In this document: in pieces, positions 17,404 to 27,221 of the stretch
How the letters are laid out: each line of letters opens with the position of its first letter
Position numbering within the stretch: position 1 is the first letter of the stretch
DNA from: Paraburkholderia caribensis
GTDB taxonomy: Bacteria; Pseudomonadota; Gammaproteobacteria; Burkholderiales; Burkholderiaceae
Length of the DNA: 64,000 bases
Assembly (NCBI RefSeq): GCF_002902945.1
Contig: NZ_CP026103.1
Span: 992,001-1,056,000, forward strand
Reading direction: 5' to 3'
The notes under the pieces: generated by a model
What the model was told of the DNA's origin: nothing
Databases searched by the model: none
Seen by the model: the letters and a program-made list of their open reading frames with translations, nothing else
Position numbers and translations under genes: made by a program

Positions 17404-18009
17404 ATGAGCGATCTATGGCTCTTCAAATCTTTCATCGCCATAGCTGCGCTGTCGGCGGCGATGGGAACAGCGGTCGACGCCTTGGGTCAAGAGCCCAAGC
17501 CGACCGACTCGACGCAATCGACGCAATTTTCCGGGACTAGTGTGGTCCACACGAAAGCCGTCATCTTCGGGATTGATGTCGAGCGAAATAGCATCACTCT
17601 TCTTCAAGACAGCGGTGATCCGGTCGACGTGCAAGTAGATCGATCCGTAGGCGACGTCAGCACGCTAAAGACGGGCGATGAAGTCTCTATCACCTATCGC
17701 CGTGCGCTTCTCATTCGAGCGGGAAAGAGTCCGTCGAATGGAATTCGTGAGCGCATCGACAGTGGATTTAGCACCGCGCAGTCGGTAGCGTCGTCGCTGT
17801 CGATGCACAGAGTCCAGGCGTTGGTGACGGTCGAACAGATCGATCGTGCGAAGCATCAACTGACGTTGCGCGGTGCGACCGACACGGTGACGTTGGAAGC
17901 ATCGTCCGATGGTCTTTTAAATGGGCTGAAGGTAGGTGACAGTGTGCGCGTCGATTTTGCCGAGGCCACGGCCATCCAGATATCGCACGACGGCGTCCCG
18001 ATACGGTAG
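17404..18009 (+). CDS. Secreted hypothetical protein
   Basis: A 201-residue exported protein: a signal peptide of about 28 residues (SFIAIAALSAAMGTAVDALG) then a polar Thr/Gln-rich linker and two similar beta-rich segments. The first is around residues 52-105 (AVIFGIDVERNSITLLQDSGDPVDVQV); the second is about 140-195 (ALVTVEQIDRAKHQLTLRG). Both look like the same small OB/SH3-like unit repeated, each with an xxGDxVxVxY strand (TGDEVSITY, VGDSVRVDF). GGGAGA precedes the ATG. It follows DUF2254 by 78 nt. The family is not recognised; a periplasmic binding role is possible. Confidence 0.72.
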   Translation: MSDLWLFKSFIAIAALSAAMGTAVDALGQEPKPTDSTQSTQFSGTSVVHTKAVIFGIDVERNSITLLQDSGDPVDVQVDRSVGDVSTLKTGDEVSITYRRALLIRAGKSPSNGIRERIDSGFSTAQSVASSLSMHRVQALVTVEQIDRAKHQLTLRGATDTVTLEASSDGLLNGLKVGDSVRVDFAEATAIQISHDGVPIR

Positions 18010-18231
18010 CTGCCTGGAGAGACACGGCACGCTCATCTTCGATTTCAATAAGTGCGGCGTGCAGAGCGGTAATCATTGCATTGGGCGGGTAATCGGCCTG
18101 CGAATAATAACTCGAAGAGTGCGGCTCGCAGAACCTGTAGATCGCGATGGGGTGACGACGCCGGGTTCGGAGGGTCACGAAGCCGCTGTATCGCGGCCGC
18201 CTTCGATGCAATATTTTTACCGGAGAACAAG

Positions 18232-19125
18232 GTGATCTTACGGTTTCTCACGCTCACGAGGAAGCACAGCTTGCTCGCCCTCGCATGGCTTTCGATTCTG
18301 CTTTCGTCGCATGCCAGCGCTGCTGTTCATCACGTTCCCGGCGCGGGCCCGCCCGACGTGGGGGCGGTTACGATAGCTCCGTCGATGCCTCGAGGCGACA
18401 GTCTCGACGATGTACTGGATCAAAACGGAATCGTTCCGGGATCTCAGAAAGCCCATGTTCTGGCGGAGTGGGTCGACATGATCGTGCACGATCCCACTAT
18501 TGGAGCGCGTATCCCAGGTGGAATGCATGCTCTCTTTCAGGTCTTTGTCGACGAGAGCAAACGGGAAGCGATGATGTCGAGCGGACTTGCGCGCCTGACG
18601 CCGAATGAACGTCTGGATTACCTGAAACTCTTTACACGTCTGCTCGATGAACTGGTTCCCGTGAACTGTTTTGAGCTTGTCGACATGCACGCAGTGATGA
18701 ATCGCATCACGTTTTCCCAGATGTCCGATGCAGACGCAGCGCTCTATCTGAGGTTGCTTTACAGAGTGCTGGTGAGTAGCGTATCCGACATCACCGTGCG
18801 GCTTCCGACGCAGGCGGAGTACGACTCGGCTATCGAGGGACTGTCTCGGGCTATCGTCATGGAACTGGATGCGGACCCCGCAAGTATGGACCGTTATCAG
18901 CAATACGTAGTCCACCCGTCCGCGGCGACGCCGGCTGACGTGTGCTGGACGACAAGAGTCACGCTGCATGCCATTGCCAGGATGTCCGAAACGGAGCGTG
19001 ACTTTGTGCTGCTGCCCGCGATAAGCGGGTCGGCGATGGAGCCGTTCGAGGGAACGTCGGAGGACAAGCCAGCACAGGCGCCGCTTCCTTTACGAGAACA
19101 ATCAACCGGCAAGGCGATACATTGA
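18232..19125 (+). CDS. Secreted hypothetical protein
   Basis: A 297-residue exported protein of unknown function. The GTG at 18232 follows CGGAGAA, and the resulting N-terminus is a clear signal peptide (LLALAWLSILLSSHASA, cleavage near residue 30). The mature part is mostly helical. It has two Cys residues (in VPVNCFELVDMH and ADVCWTTRV) that could pair, and LARLTPNERLDYLKLFTRLLDEL helices. The tail is Pro/Glu-rich and probably disordered. It is the last gene of the plus-strand run that begins with DUF2252; the gap before it (222 bp) shows no FNR box. No family was recognised. Confidence 0.72.
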   Translation: MILRFLTLTRKHSLLALAWLSILLSSHASAAVHHVPGAGPPDVGAVTIAPSMPRGDSLDDVLDQNGIVPGSQKAHVLAEWVDMIVHDPTIGARIPGGMHALFQVFVDESKREAMMSSGLARLTPNERLDYLKLFTRLLDELVPVNCFELVDMHAVMNRITFSQMSDADAALYLRLLYRVLVSSVSDITVRLPTQAEYDSAIEGLSRAIVMELDADPASMDRYQQYVVHPSAATPADVCWTTRVTLHAIARMSETERDFVLLPAISGSAMEPFEGTSEDKPAQAPLPLREQSTGKAIH

Positions 19126-19178
19126 ATCACGGTGCGGTTAAACCAGGGTTATTTGTGCATCTGGAGGCTTTGAAAAGC

Positions 19179-19219
19179 ATGACGTGAATCAACTTCCCGA
19201 ACGTCTATCCTCTTACGAT
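19179..19219 (+). promoter_or_regulatory. FNR/Anr-like promoter before a gene-poor region
   Basis: A one-mismatch box, ATGAC-GTGA-ATCAA, at 19179-19192 is followed 21 bp later by TACGAT (19214-19219). The predicted start near 19226 opens a 1-kb stretch with no confident gene. Confidence 0.5.
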
Positions 19220-19225
19220 GGGATA

Positions 19226-20220
19226 CGAGATCGACGGGTTTTTGTCACTTACACATTCTCAAGGCGACACCTGTAACCGTGGTGGCTCGTTGGATGTGGT
19301 CTCTCTGGCAGACATCGCACATGGCCAGTCGACTCGCTCATTGCCCGTCGTCATGTAGCAGCGGGCGCGGAGGCAGTGCGCGGATTTCCTGTGTCTTGCG
19401 GCTGCGGACGCTGAACCTGATGTTGCCGATGCTACATACGAACCCTCGCAGCCGCACCGACACGACCCCTAACATGAAAGAGACACAACATGGAGTTCTT
19501 TCTTCTTGCCGCAATCTTCCTCACATCAAGTGGATTCCTGATTGGCGCAGCGGTGGCGCCGGACCCGCCGGGTGCAATCGAACAACCGGCAGTCAGGCTG
19601 TCCGTGGAGCAATCCACGACGACACGGCAGCCGCGTCCGCAAGTTTTGTCGAGACCGGGCTCAGCATCGGGACAACAGAACGCTGAACGACCGGGACAAC
19701 CGCATAAACGCTTAGATGCTTGCGAGTGGTGCGACGGCTAGATGCAGGGCGAGTGAGGGGCTGTAAATGCCGATCGCCAATGCGCCGAGGGCACCTTCAT
19801 TAAGGCGAAGACAGGCGATTCGCGCTATATGTGCCAGCGAATGTGCTGCCGCGGATGTAAGGACACGATCAGCGGCGGCATCGCGTATCTGTGAACGCCA
19901 CGCTCATAGCCGGTCTCAGTTGTCGTTTCCATCTCAAGCATCGGCTTACCCGTAATCGAATCCGTAATCGAATGACCACAGTGACCGTGACGGCCGCTGC
20001 CCGCGATACCACACCGCTTTGCGTTGGAATGGCGCATTACCTTTCGTGGCTCGCGCGAATAGGCGGAATGCCGGCGGGCGATTCGGTACCCTGTCAGGAT
20101 AGCAGCGACACCAAGTATGCCGTGACTGCGGAGAACAGCAGGCGGTCGGGGTACCGGTCTGCCATGGGTCGTACTTTAAATTGATAAGCGCTTACCAGAC
20201 CGTCCGCCTGCATAGGTGCG
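19226..20220. other. Gene-poor stretch, contents unclear
   Basis: About 1 kb between the end of the DUF2252 run and the end of arcC. Several short frames occur on both strands. Only 19490-19741 has a protein-like look. No family, tRNA, repeat or insertion sequence is recognised. Given the FNR-type promoter at its left end it may hold a small RNA, a small secreted protein or decayed genes. Confidence 0.5.
19490..19741 (+). CDS. Doubtful small secreted protein
   Basis: An 83-residue frame with a hydrophobic, signal-like start (MEFFLLAAIFLTSSGFLIGAAV) and a polar Pro/Gln/Arg-rich remainder ending CEWCDG. The ribosome site is weak and codon use at third positions is not clearly biased. It lies ~260 nt downstream of the predicted FNR-type start at 19226. 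It may be a real exported peptide or chance. Confidence 0.28.
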   Translation: MEFFLLAAIFLTSSGFLIGAAVAPDPPGAIEQPAVRLSVEQSTTTRQPRPQVLSRPGSASGQQNAERPGQPHKRLDACEWCDG

Positions 20221-21165
20221 TTAGCTGGAGGGAGAGGCGCGATATCGGACCCCTGGCGCGCCTATGCTCACGCATGTACCGGCCCGGCGTTCCGTAATAG
20301 CCTTGATTTCGGAAAGTGAGCCGATGACAGCGTCCTTGCCTGTAAGACGGGCAAATTCGATCGCCGCCTGAATTTTCGGACCCATCGAGCCACTTGCAAA
20401 ACCGAGCTTTTCGAGTTCGTCAGGGTGTGCCTGCGCGATGGCTCGACTATCCGGTGTACCCCAGCCAACGTACGCCGCATCGACATCGGTTGCCACGATC
20501 AACATGTCTGCAGCCAGTTCGTGCGCGAGCAATGCGGAGCACAGGTCCTTGTCGATAACCGCTTCGACGCCGATCAATTGGTGATTAGCGTCGTAGCAGG
20601 TTGGAATGCCGCCACCGCCCGCGCAGATGACAATCGTGCCGTACTCGAGTAACCACCTGATAGGGCGGATTTCGAAGATGTGTTTTGGGCGAGGGCTCGC
20701 GACCACCCGACGGAATCTGTCGCCGTCCGGCGCGATGCTCCACCCCCGCTCTTTTGCAAGCCGCTCAGCTTCCTCCTTTTGATACACCGGACCAATCGGT
20801 TTGGTCGGATGCTGGAAGGCGGGATCATGTGGATCGACCTCGACCTGCGTGAGAATCGTTGCGAACGGTACGTCGTAAGGCAGCAGGTTGCCGAGTTCCT
20901 GCTCGATCAGGTAGCCAATCATCCCTTCCGTCTGCGCACCGAGAACATCGAGCGGATAAGTTTCGACTTCCTTGTAGGCTGCGCCCTGGAGGGCCAGCAG
21001 CCCGACCTGCGGACCGTTGCCGTGTGCAATGACGATTTCGTTGCCCGGCGCGACCAGCGCGATCTGCCGGGCGGCGAGTCGCACGTTGTCACGCTGGTTT
21101 TCGGCCGTCATCGGCTCACCCCGCCGCAGCAGCGCATTCCCTCCCAAGGCAATCACGATACGCAT
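20221..21165 (-). CDS. arcC: Carbamate kinase
   Basis: A 314-residue cytoplasmic kinase that transfers the phosphoryl group of carbamoyl phosphate to ADP, the ATP-yielding last step of the arginine deiminase pathway. Motifs of the amino acid kinase fold are present: [17 protein letters not shown] at the N-terminus, [14 protein letters not shown], and the [12 protein letters not shown] and [10 protein letters not shown] blocks. The start is put at 21165 because AGGAGG lies 9 nt upstream; a 12-codon upstream extension to 21201 lacks support. It is the last gene of arcA-arcB-arcC, 94 nt after arcB. Confidence 0.95.
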   Translation of the reverse strand: MRIVIALGGNALLRRGEPMTAENQRDNVRLAARQIALVAPGNEIVIAHGNGPQVGLLALQGAAYKEVETYPLDVLGAQTEGMIGYLIEQELGNLLPYDVPFATILTQVEVDPHDPAFQHPTKPIGPVYQKEEAERLAKERGWSIAPDGDRFRRVVASPRPKHIFEIRPIRWLLEYGTIVICAGGGGIPTCYDANHQLIGVEAVIDKDLCSALLAHELAADMLIVATDVDAAYVGWGTPDSRAIAQAHPDELEKLGFASGSMGPKIQAAIEFARLTGKDAVIGSLSEIKAITERRAGTCVSIGAPGVRYRASPSS

Positions 21166-21259
21166 GATGTAATACCTCCTGGTCCATGGCCGACGGCGCA
21201 TGGCGCAGGCGTCGCTGACGCTCGCGCCATGACGTCGCAGCCGGTTCGATAAGGGTTGC

Positions 21260-22270
21260 TCAGATGTCCGCGAGTGTCGAGACGAGGATCGCCTTGATTG
21301 TGTGCATGCGGTTTTCCGCCTGCTCGAACGCGATATTCAGGGGCGACTCGAATACGTCATCGGTCACCTCGATTCCGTTCGTAAGCGCCGGGTATTTTTC
21401 GGCAATCTGTCTGCCCACTTCTGTTTCGCTGTTATGGAAAGCCGGCAGGCAGTGCATGAACTTCGCCCGCGGATTCTTCGTCGCCTTCATCAGGTCCATG
21501 TTGACCTGATATGGAAGCAGGGCAGTGATGCGTTCGCCCCAGGCGTCGAAAGGTTCGCCCATTGACACCCAAACATCTGTGTGAACGAAATCGGTGCCCT
21601 CGACGGCGGCCTTGGGGTCTTCGGTGAGCGTGAGGCGTGCCCCGCTTTCCTCGGCAAATTTCCGGCATGCCGCGACATGTTCATCAGAAGGCCAGAGCGA
21701 TCTTGGCGCGCCGATGCGCACGTCCATGCCCAGCTTGGCGCCGATCAGCAGCAGCGAGTTACCCATGTTGTTGCGTGCGTCGCCGAGATACGCATAGCTG
21801 ATGTCGTTCAACGGCTTGTCGCTATGTTCGCGCATGGTCAGCACGTCCGCGAGCATCTGCGTCGGATGGTATTCGTCCGTCAGACCATTGAAGACAGGCA
21901 CGCCTGCATAGCGCGCAAGTTCTTCCACGACTTCCTGGCTGAATCCGCGGTATTCGATCGCGTTATACATGCGCCCAAGCACGCGCGCCGTATCCTTCAT
22001 GCTCTCCTTATGTCCGATCTGGGACGAATGCGGGTCGATATAGGTGACATTGGCGCCTTGATCGTGTGCGGCGACCTCGAACGCGCAGCGAGTGCGCGTC
22101 GAAGTTTTCTCGAAGATGAGCGCGATTTCGACGCCTTTGAGGTGCTGCTGTTCAGTGCCCGTATACTTCGCGCGTTTGAGGTCGCGCGACAGGTCGAGCA
22201 GGTAGCGAAGCTCACGATTGGTGTGATGCATCAGGCTCAGCAGGCTTCGGTTGCGCAGGTTGAAGGCCAT
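21260..22270 (-). CDS. arcB: Ornithine carbamoyltransferase, catabolic
   Basis: A 336-residue transferase that phosphorolyses citrulline to ornithine and carbamoyl phosphate. The carbamoyl-phosphate loop STRTR is at residues 57-61, the HCLPAFHN motif with the catalytic Cys is in the C-terminal half, and the SMGE loop is present. The N-terminus ([17 protein letters not shown]) and the length match catabolic ArcB enzymes more closely than anabolic ArgF. It lies between arcA (60-nt gap) and arcC, so the operon context supports the catabolic role. Confidence 0.95.
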   Translation of the reverse strand: MAFNLRNRSLLSLMHHTNRELRYLLDLSRDLKRAKYTGTEQQHLKGVEIALIFEKTSTRTRCAFEVAAHDQGANVTYIDPHSSQIGHKESMKDTARVLGRMYNAIEYRGFSQEVVEELARYAGVPVFNGLTDEYHPTQMLADVLTMREHSDKPLNDISYAYLGDARNNMGNSLLLIGAKLGMDVRIGAPRSLWPSDEHVAACRKFAEESGARLTLTEDPKAAVEGTDFVHTDVWVSMGEPFDAWGERITALLPYQVNMDLMKATKNPRAKFMHCLPAFHNSETEVGRQIAEKYPALTNGIEVTDDVFESPLNIAFEQAENRMHTIKAILVSTLADI

Positions 22271-22330
22271 GGTGTTCTCCCGTCCAGGTCAGTTCGGAGG
22301 CGGCGCGCTGGCGGCGACCGCCGCCGTGAG

Positions 22331-23590
22331 TCAATAGTCGATGGGATCGCGGACGATCGGGCACGTCATGCAATGACCGCCTCCGCGGCCTCGTCCCAGT
22401 TCGCTCGCGGTGATCGTAATCACCTCGACGCCTGCCTTGCGCAGCAACGTGTTGGTGTAGGTGTTGCGGTCGTAGCCAACCACCACGCCGGGCTCGATGC
22501 AAACCACGTTATTGCCGTCGTCCCACTGCTCGCGCTCGGCGGCAAAGCTATTACCACCCGTCTCGACGACACGCAGCTTTGGGAGTCCGAGCGCATCGCC
22601 GACGACGTCGATAAACGGTTTGTCTTCCCGGCGGATATCGAGCTTCGTTCCCGTAGACTCGTCGGGCCGCACCGAGAATGCAACGATCTCATTGACCACT
22701 TCGGGGAATATCGTGACCAGATCGCGGTCACAGAACGTAAATACCGTATCGAGGTGCATTGCAGCGCGGGACTTCGGCAGGCCGGCCACGATGATGCGCT
22801 CGACGACACCCTTCGCGAACAGGTTCTGCGCGAGTTCGCCGATGGCCTGGCGCGACGTGCGTTCGCCCATTCCGATGAGCAGCAGTCCCTTGCCGATGGG
22901 CATCACGTCGCCGCCCTCCAGCGTGGACATGCCGTGGTCGCGGTCCGGATCGCCGTACCAGACGGCAAATTCCCCGTTCGCAAAGTCCGGATGGAACTTG
23001 TAGATCGCCGTAGTCAGCAGGGTTTCTTGGCGCCGGGCTGGCCAGTACATTGGGTTGAGGCTGACACCGCCATAGATCCAGCAGGTGGTATCTCGCGTAA
23101 ACATCGTGTTCGGCAGCGGCGGCAGGACGAAGCTGGAGTAACCCAGATACTGCCGGAACATCTTGAGCGTGTTCGATTCGGCCGTATCGGGGATGTCTTC
23201 CGCGACGACACCGCCGATGAGAAACTCGGCCTGCTTGCGAGGCTCCAGTTCCTCCATCCACGCGCGAACCTCGTTGGCGAGCCCGATGCCGACGGTATCC
23301 GGACGGATCTTGCGATCCAGGATCCACTTCAGCGCTTCGGGGTTATGCACTGCTTCTGTCAACAGGTTGTGCATTTCCAGTACTTCGACACCGCGCTCTC
23401 GCATCTTGGTGACGAAGTCAAAGTGATCGCGCTTGGCCTGACCCAGCCAGATAACATCGTCGAACAGGAGCTCGTCGCAGTTGCTTGGCGTCAGGCGCTG
23501 GTGCGCAAGTCCTGGCGAACAGACCATTACCTTGCGCAGTCTGCCCGCTTCCGAATGAACTCCAAATTTCGTTCTTTCCGTGATCATCAT
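22331..23590 (-). CDS. arcA: Arginine deiminase
   Basis: A 419-residue enzyme that hydrolyses arginine to citrulline and ammonia. Family motifs are clear: [16 protein letters not shown] at the start, [12 protein letters not shown], the EGGDVMPIG block carrying active-site Glu/Asp residues, and the C-terminal [10 protein letters not shown] with the nucleophilic Cys. The ATG at 23590 is preceded by AGGAG at proper spacing; the longer frame to 23635 runs into the remains of arcD. The intact promoter with FNR box lies ~190 bp upstream, beyond the arcD stub. Ammonia release also buffers acid. Confidence 0.96.
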   Translation of the reverse strand: MMITERTKFGVHSEAGRLRKVMVCSPGLAHQRLTPSNCDELLFDDVIWLGQAKRDHFDFVTKMRERGVEVLEMHNLLTEAVHNPEALKWILDRKIRPDTVGIGLANEVRAWMEELEPRKQAEFLIGGVVAEDIPDTAESNTLKMFRQYLGYSSFVLPPLPNTMFTRDTTCWIYGGVSLNPMYWPARRQETLLTTAIYKFHPDFANGEFAVWYGDPDRDHGMSTLEGGDVMPIGKGLLLIGMGERTSRQAIGELAQNLFAKGVVERIIVAGLPKSRAAMHLDTVFTFCDRDLVTIFPEVVNEIVAFSVRPDESTGTKLDIRREDKPFIDVVGDALGLPKLRVVETGGNSFAAEREQWDDGNNVVCIEPGVVVGYDRNTYTNTLLRKAGVEVITITASELGRGRGGGHCMTCPIVRDPIDY

Positions 23591-23603
23591 GTGTCTCCTG
23601 CGA

Positions 23604-23728
23604 TCAGAGCGTGAGGAACCCCTGTAAAAGCTCAATGCAGCGATTAGCGCTCCAGTTGCAACCGCCGCAAAGACGAGTTATTCGACCATCGTGGACGTGG
23701 GCTGGCCCGCTTGGCATTTCGCCTATGC
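23604..23728 (-). pseudogene. arcD: 3' remnant of a second arcD gene
   Basis: The DNA just upstream of arcA matches the 3' end of the arcD gene at 8863-8990, ending in the same codons (Gly-Phe-Leu-Thr-Leu-stop) and followed by the same short spacer to the arcA ribosome site. An in-frame TAA interrupts the match (plus strand TTA near 23672) and indels have accumulated. Only about the last 40 codons remain; the rest of the gene is missing up to the promoter at 23781-23821. Confidence 0.85.
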
Positions 23729-23780
23729 AACGCCTGACCGCCTGGCCAGCGGTGTCAGTTCAACCGAAGAACTCACTGCC

Positions 23781-23821
23781 AGCATATGAGCGGTCCCTGG
23801 TTACCGATTGACCTGCGTCAA
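23781..23821 (-). promoter_or_regulatory. FNR/Anr-type promoter of the arc operon
   Basis: Box TTGAC-CTGC-GTCAA at 23808-23821, then on the minus strand TATGCT (23781-23786) 21 bp away. The design is the same as at the arcD promoter (10411-10451). The start would be near 23774, giving a leader of ~185 nt that contains the arcD stub. Confidence 0.82.
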
Positions 23822-24073
23822 CGTGTCATCGGGTAACCAGAAACGCGGGAAATTGGCTCCGCGCAGTGAGTGGAGAGCGCGAAGTCATCTGATGTGTTGC
23901 CGCTCGACCGCACGTGATTGAAGGTTTTCGAAATCAGCTTTGGTTAGCCGGTCCGTGACCGCGAGACAGCGTCGGGTCTGCTGGGATAGTCATTTGTAAC
24001 GGAGGAAATCCAGATGATGCTGAGCTTCGCTTCGTTTCACATCAGAGTATGGCGGCGACTGAAGCGACGACGC

Positions 24074-24502
24074 TCAGTCACGTTTTCGCCAGGGAAACGT
24101 ATCGATGGAGTACCGCAAGCCAAGGCCTTGAACTGCCGGTTTGCCGCGCTTACTGTTCACCTCACGCGCCGGGGCCGGCGGAACTTTCACGGGCATTGAA
24201 GATGGACGAGTCGCTTCTATACACGGTGTCTGCGAACCGTATCCCGATCCCGGGTTCAACGTTGACACGGGCGCGATAACATTTGATGCGTAATGCAGAC
24301 ACAGCCACTCGACATTACCCGATTGCAGCGGGTCGCTTTCCGACAGCCAGTTGGTGCCGCACAGGCTGCAGCGAAAGTGGCGAACGACAACCGGGGGCCG
24401 CCCGAGGCGATGCAACCGCGTGGGACTGCGTCTTTCCGTCAGCCACGCGTGTGCGATCGGGCTTTCGCTATCTTGCATTCTCGCGCACGCTTCGCAGGAC
24501 AT
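24074..24502 (-). CDS. Possible small zinc-ribbon-like protein
   Basis: A 142-residue frame if started at the ATG at 24502. The N-terminal ~70 residues contain two Cys pairs, CEAC and HFRCSLCGTNWL, that look like a zinc ribbon. The remaining residues are Pro/Ser-rich and probably read-through of non-coding DNA. It lies alone in the 1.2-kb gap between arcA and the decarboxylase gene. Treat as uncertain. Confidence 0.3.
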   Translation of the reverse strand: MSCEACARMQDSESPIAHAWLTERRSPTRLHRLGRPPVVVRHFRCSLCGTNWLSESDPLQSGNVEWLCLHYASNVIAPVSTLNPGSGYGSQTPCIEATRPSSMPVKVPPAPAREVNSKRGKPAVQGLGLRYSIDTFPWRKRD

Positions 24503-24756
24503 AGGGGCAACTCGGACTGGTAGACAAGTTCGAAGTGGTCGATACGCCTCAGGCCGGTTGCAGTTCACCGATCTTAAATCGGCGAGGGTCGCCGCAGTCT
24601 TCGCCGCGCGCATTTGCGCATCACTGGTTTCATCACTGCCGTGCACCACGATCTCGTGTCGTGAGCAGGTTGCCGGGCAGCGACCGGACAGCCCAGGCTG
24701 CATGCGCACCGCTCCTCAGGTATGAAATCAGGGTATCGACACGTTCACGGGTGGGA

Positions 24757-24797
24757 TTGATCTGGGTCAATCAGTGCCCGCCTCACAGTGCTTGAAT
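24757..24797 (+). promoter_or_regulatory. FNR/Anr-type promoter of the decarboxylase operon
   Basis: Box TTGAT-CTGG-GTCAA at 24757-24770, then TTGAAT (24792-24797) 21 bp downstream. The predicted start near 24805 leaves a leader of only ~18 nt that still includes the AGGAG ribosome site (24813-24817). Confidence 0.75.
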
Positions 24798-24822
24798 CAA
24801 GGTGCAAACAGCAGGAGCGACC

Positions 24823-27186
24823 ATGGTTCCCCGTTCCGTCAAGGCACCGACCATTCCCATCCCCTTCCACAAACTGCTGAAGGTCGTGGCGATCGTTGAC
24901 CGCAACGATCCCGATACCAAAGAACTTATCGACGGGATTGCGGCGGAGAACATAAGGGTTGAGGTCACCGACAGCACCGCGCGGGATTTCGATGAAGACG
25001 CAGATGTTGGCGCTTATATCGTACGAGTCGACGGCGAACACCTTGAGCAGGCGCGTAACCTTGCGATTGGCGTGCGCTCGATCGGTTTTCATATCCCGCT
25101 CTGGGCGTTGGCCGACACCCATCGCATCGCCGACCTCGTCGTGGCGGGCGGGCTCGGCGAAGTCGATGGCTATATCTACCTTGGCCAGCAAACTCCCGCC
25201 TTCTACGCGAAACAGGTCGCCGCAAGTCTTGTGAAGTACGGCATGAGCCTCCTTCCGCCTTTCTTTGGAGGGCTCGTTGCCTACGACGCGGAAGCGAACA
25301 TCGCTTTCGACTGTCCCGGACATCAGGGCGGACAGTTCTACCGGAAATCACCCGCGGGACAACTCTTCTTCAAGCACTTCGGTGAAAGCATTTTCCGTAA
25401 CGATCTTTGCAACGCGGACGTCGATCTCGGCGACCTGCTGATCCACGAAGGACCGGCGGCGGATGCCGAGCGTCACGCGGCTGAGGTATTCGGTGCGGAC
25501 CAGACCTATTTCGTCCTTAACGGTACCAGTACCTCGAACAAGATCGTAACGGGTGCGGTGCTGCGACGCGGCGACCTGGTGCTGTTCGACCGGAATAACC
25601 ACAAGTCCGTGCATCAGGGCGCGCTGGTGCAGGCGGGTGCCATTCCCGTTTTCCTGCCGACTGCACGCAATCCGTTCGGCATGATCGGCGCGGTCGACTG
25701 GGACGCATGGGACGAAGACTGGCTGCGCGAGCAGATCCGGGCAAACCCGCTTGTGAGGGATCCCGCACGCAGCAGGGCGGAGCGGCCATTCCGTCTCGCG
25801 TGCATCCAGCTCGATACCTATGACGGCACTATCTACAACGTACGCAGGGTGCTGGAGAAGATCGGACACCTGTGCGAATACGTGCTGTGGGACGAGGCAT
25901 GGATCGGCTACAACGCGTTCCACCCGTTGTTCGAAGATCACAGTCCGATGCGCCTGAAGCAATTGACGCCCGATATGCCGGGACTGTTTTCGACGCAATC
26001 CGTGCATAAGCAGGGCGCCGGCTTTTCACAGGCGTCGCAGATTCACAAGCGCGATGAACACATCCGTGGCCAGAAGCGCTTCATCGAACACAGGCGGTTT
26101 AACGAATCGTTCCTGATTCATGCGAGCACTTCGCCTTTCTATCCGCTCTTTGCCTCGCTTGATGTGAACGCGAAGATCCATGAAGGAAAGGCGGGCGAGA
26201 TGCTGTGGGACGGTTGCATCGAACTGGGTATCGAGGCGCGCAAGAAGCTGCGCGAATTCGTGCACCACTACGCGGCCACGGGGCAGTGCACAGAAGAGCA
26301 GTGGTTTTTCGATCCCTTCGTGCCCGACGTTGTGACACTACGTGGTTCGAGATTCATGACGGACGTCGAGAACGTGGCCTGGGAGTCGCTGCCGACAGAC
26401 GTCATCAAGCGCGAGCAGCAATGCTGGGCATTCGATCCCGAGGCGGCATGGCACGGCTATGCAGGCTACGCCAAAGGGTACGCGATGGTGGACCCGAACA
26501 AGCTCACGCTGCTGACGCCCGGAATCGATAGAAAGACGGGCGGCTATCTGAGCTTCGGCGTTCCCGCGACTGTCGTCGCAAATTATCTGCGCGAGGAGGG
26601 TGTTGTTCCGGAGAAGTGCGACCTGAACAGCATCCTTTTTCTCATGACACCGGCCGAGGACGAAAGCAAGCTGAACACGCTGATCGCCAGGCTCGTCAGG
26701 TTCAAGAACCTCTGGGATCGCGACGCGTCACTGGCCGAAGTGCTGCCAACATTGTACACCGCGCATAGCGCACGATATACAGGCTACACGCTCCGTCAGG
26801 TTTGCAACGAGATGCACAACTTCTATCGCGAATCCAACGTAAAGGAGTTGCAGCGCCTCTGCTTTCGCGCGTCAAGCTTCCCTGAACTCGCAATGCCACC
26901 CGAGGCCGCATACGGGTCGCTTGTCGCAAACGATGTCGAGTATGTGCCGCTCGACGCCGTTCGTGGTCGCATCTCCGCGACGCTTGCGCTGATCTACCCA
27001 CCCGGCATTGGCGTTGTCTTGCCCGGTGAACGTTGGGACGAGCGCGCGCAACCGATGCTCGACTACTTCATGGCTTTCCAGGAATCATTCAACCGGTTTC
27101 CCGGCTTCAACTATGAAGTGCAGGGCGTGTTCCAGGAACGGGAAGGCGGCCGTATCCGCTTCTATACCTACGTTGTCCGGGAATAG
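24823..27186 (+). CDS. Orn/Lys/Arg decarboxylase, PLP-dependent (fold type I, inducible type)
   Basis: A 787-residue enzyme of the Orn/Lys/Arg decarboxylase family (AdiA/CadA/SpeF). The wing domain (about 1-145) is followed by the PLP domain with GTSTSNKIV, the RNNHKSVHQGA loop, DEAWIGY and the lysine-PLP site SVHKQ (Lys396), then the C-terminal domain. It decarboxylates a basic amino acid to a diamine or agmatine, using up a proton. The ATG at 24823 follows AGGAG; an in-frame GTG at 24802 is less likely. The next gene, 35 nt away, is an antiporter of the PotE/AdiC type, the usual acid-resistance pair. Which amino acid is used cannot be read from sequence; arginine or ornithine would link to the arc genes. 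Confidence 0.92.
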   Translation: MVPRSVKAPTIPIPFHKLLKVVAIVDRNDPDTKELIDGIAAENIRVEVTDSTARDFDEDADVGAYIVRVDGEHLEQARNLAIGVRSIGFHIPLWALADTHRIADLVVAGGLGEVDGYIYLGQQTPAFYAKQVAASLVKYGMSLLPPFFGGLVAYDAEANIAFDCPGHQGGQFYRKSPAGQLFFKHFGESIFRNDLCNADVDLGDLLIHEGPAADAERHAAEVFGADQTYFVLNGTSTSNKIVTGAVLRRGDLVLFDRNNHKSVHQGALVQAGAIPVFLPTARNPFGMIGAVDWDAWDEDWLREQIRANPLVRDPARSRAERPFRLACIQLDTYDGTIYNVRRVLEKIGHLCEYVLWDEAWIGYNAFHPLFEDHSPMRLKQLTPDMPGLFSTQSVHKQGAGFSQASQIHKRDEHIRGQKRFIEHRRFNESFLIHASTSPFYPLFASLDVNAKIHEGKAGEMLWDGCIELGIEARKKLREFVHHYAATGQCTEEQWFFDPFVPDVVTLRGSRFMTDVENVAWESLPTDVIKREQQCWAFDPEAAWHGYAGYAKGYAMVDPNKLTLLTPGIDRKTGGYLSFGVPATVVANYLREEGVVPEKCDLNSILFLMTPAEDESKLNTLIARLVRFKNLWDRDASLAEVLPTLYTAHSARYTGYTLRQVCNEMHNFYRESNVKELQRLCFRASSFPELAMPPEAAYGSLVANDVEYVPLDAVRGRISATLALIYPPGIGVVLPGERWDERAQPMLDYFMAFQESFNRFPGFNYEVQGVFQEREGGRIRFYTYVVRE

Positions 27187-27221
27187 CCGGCGTCGAACGG
27201 TCCAGCCGTTGGGAGGCAAAC

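Noticed and set aside
21581..23614. 677-codon open frame on the plus strand
   Set aside because: It is antisense to arcB and arcA, whose protein motifs are unambiguous; long antisense frames are normal at this GC content.
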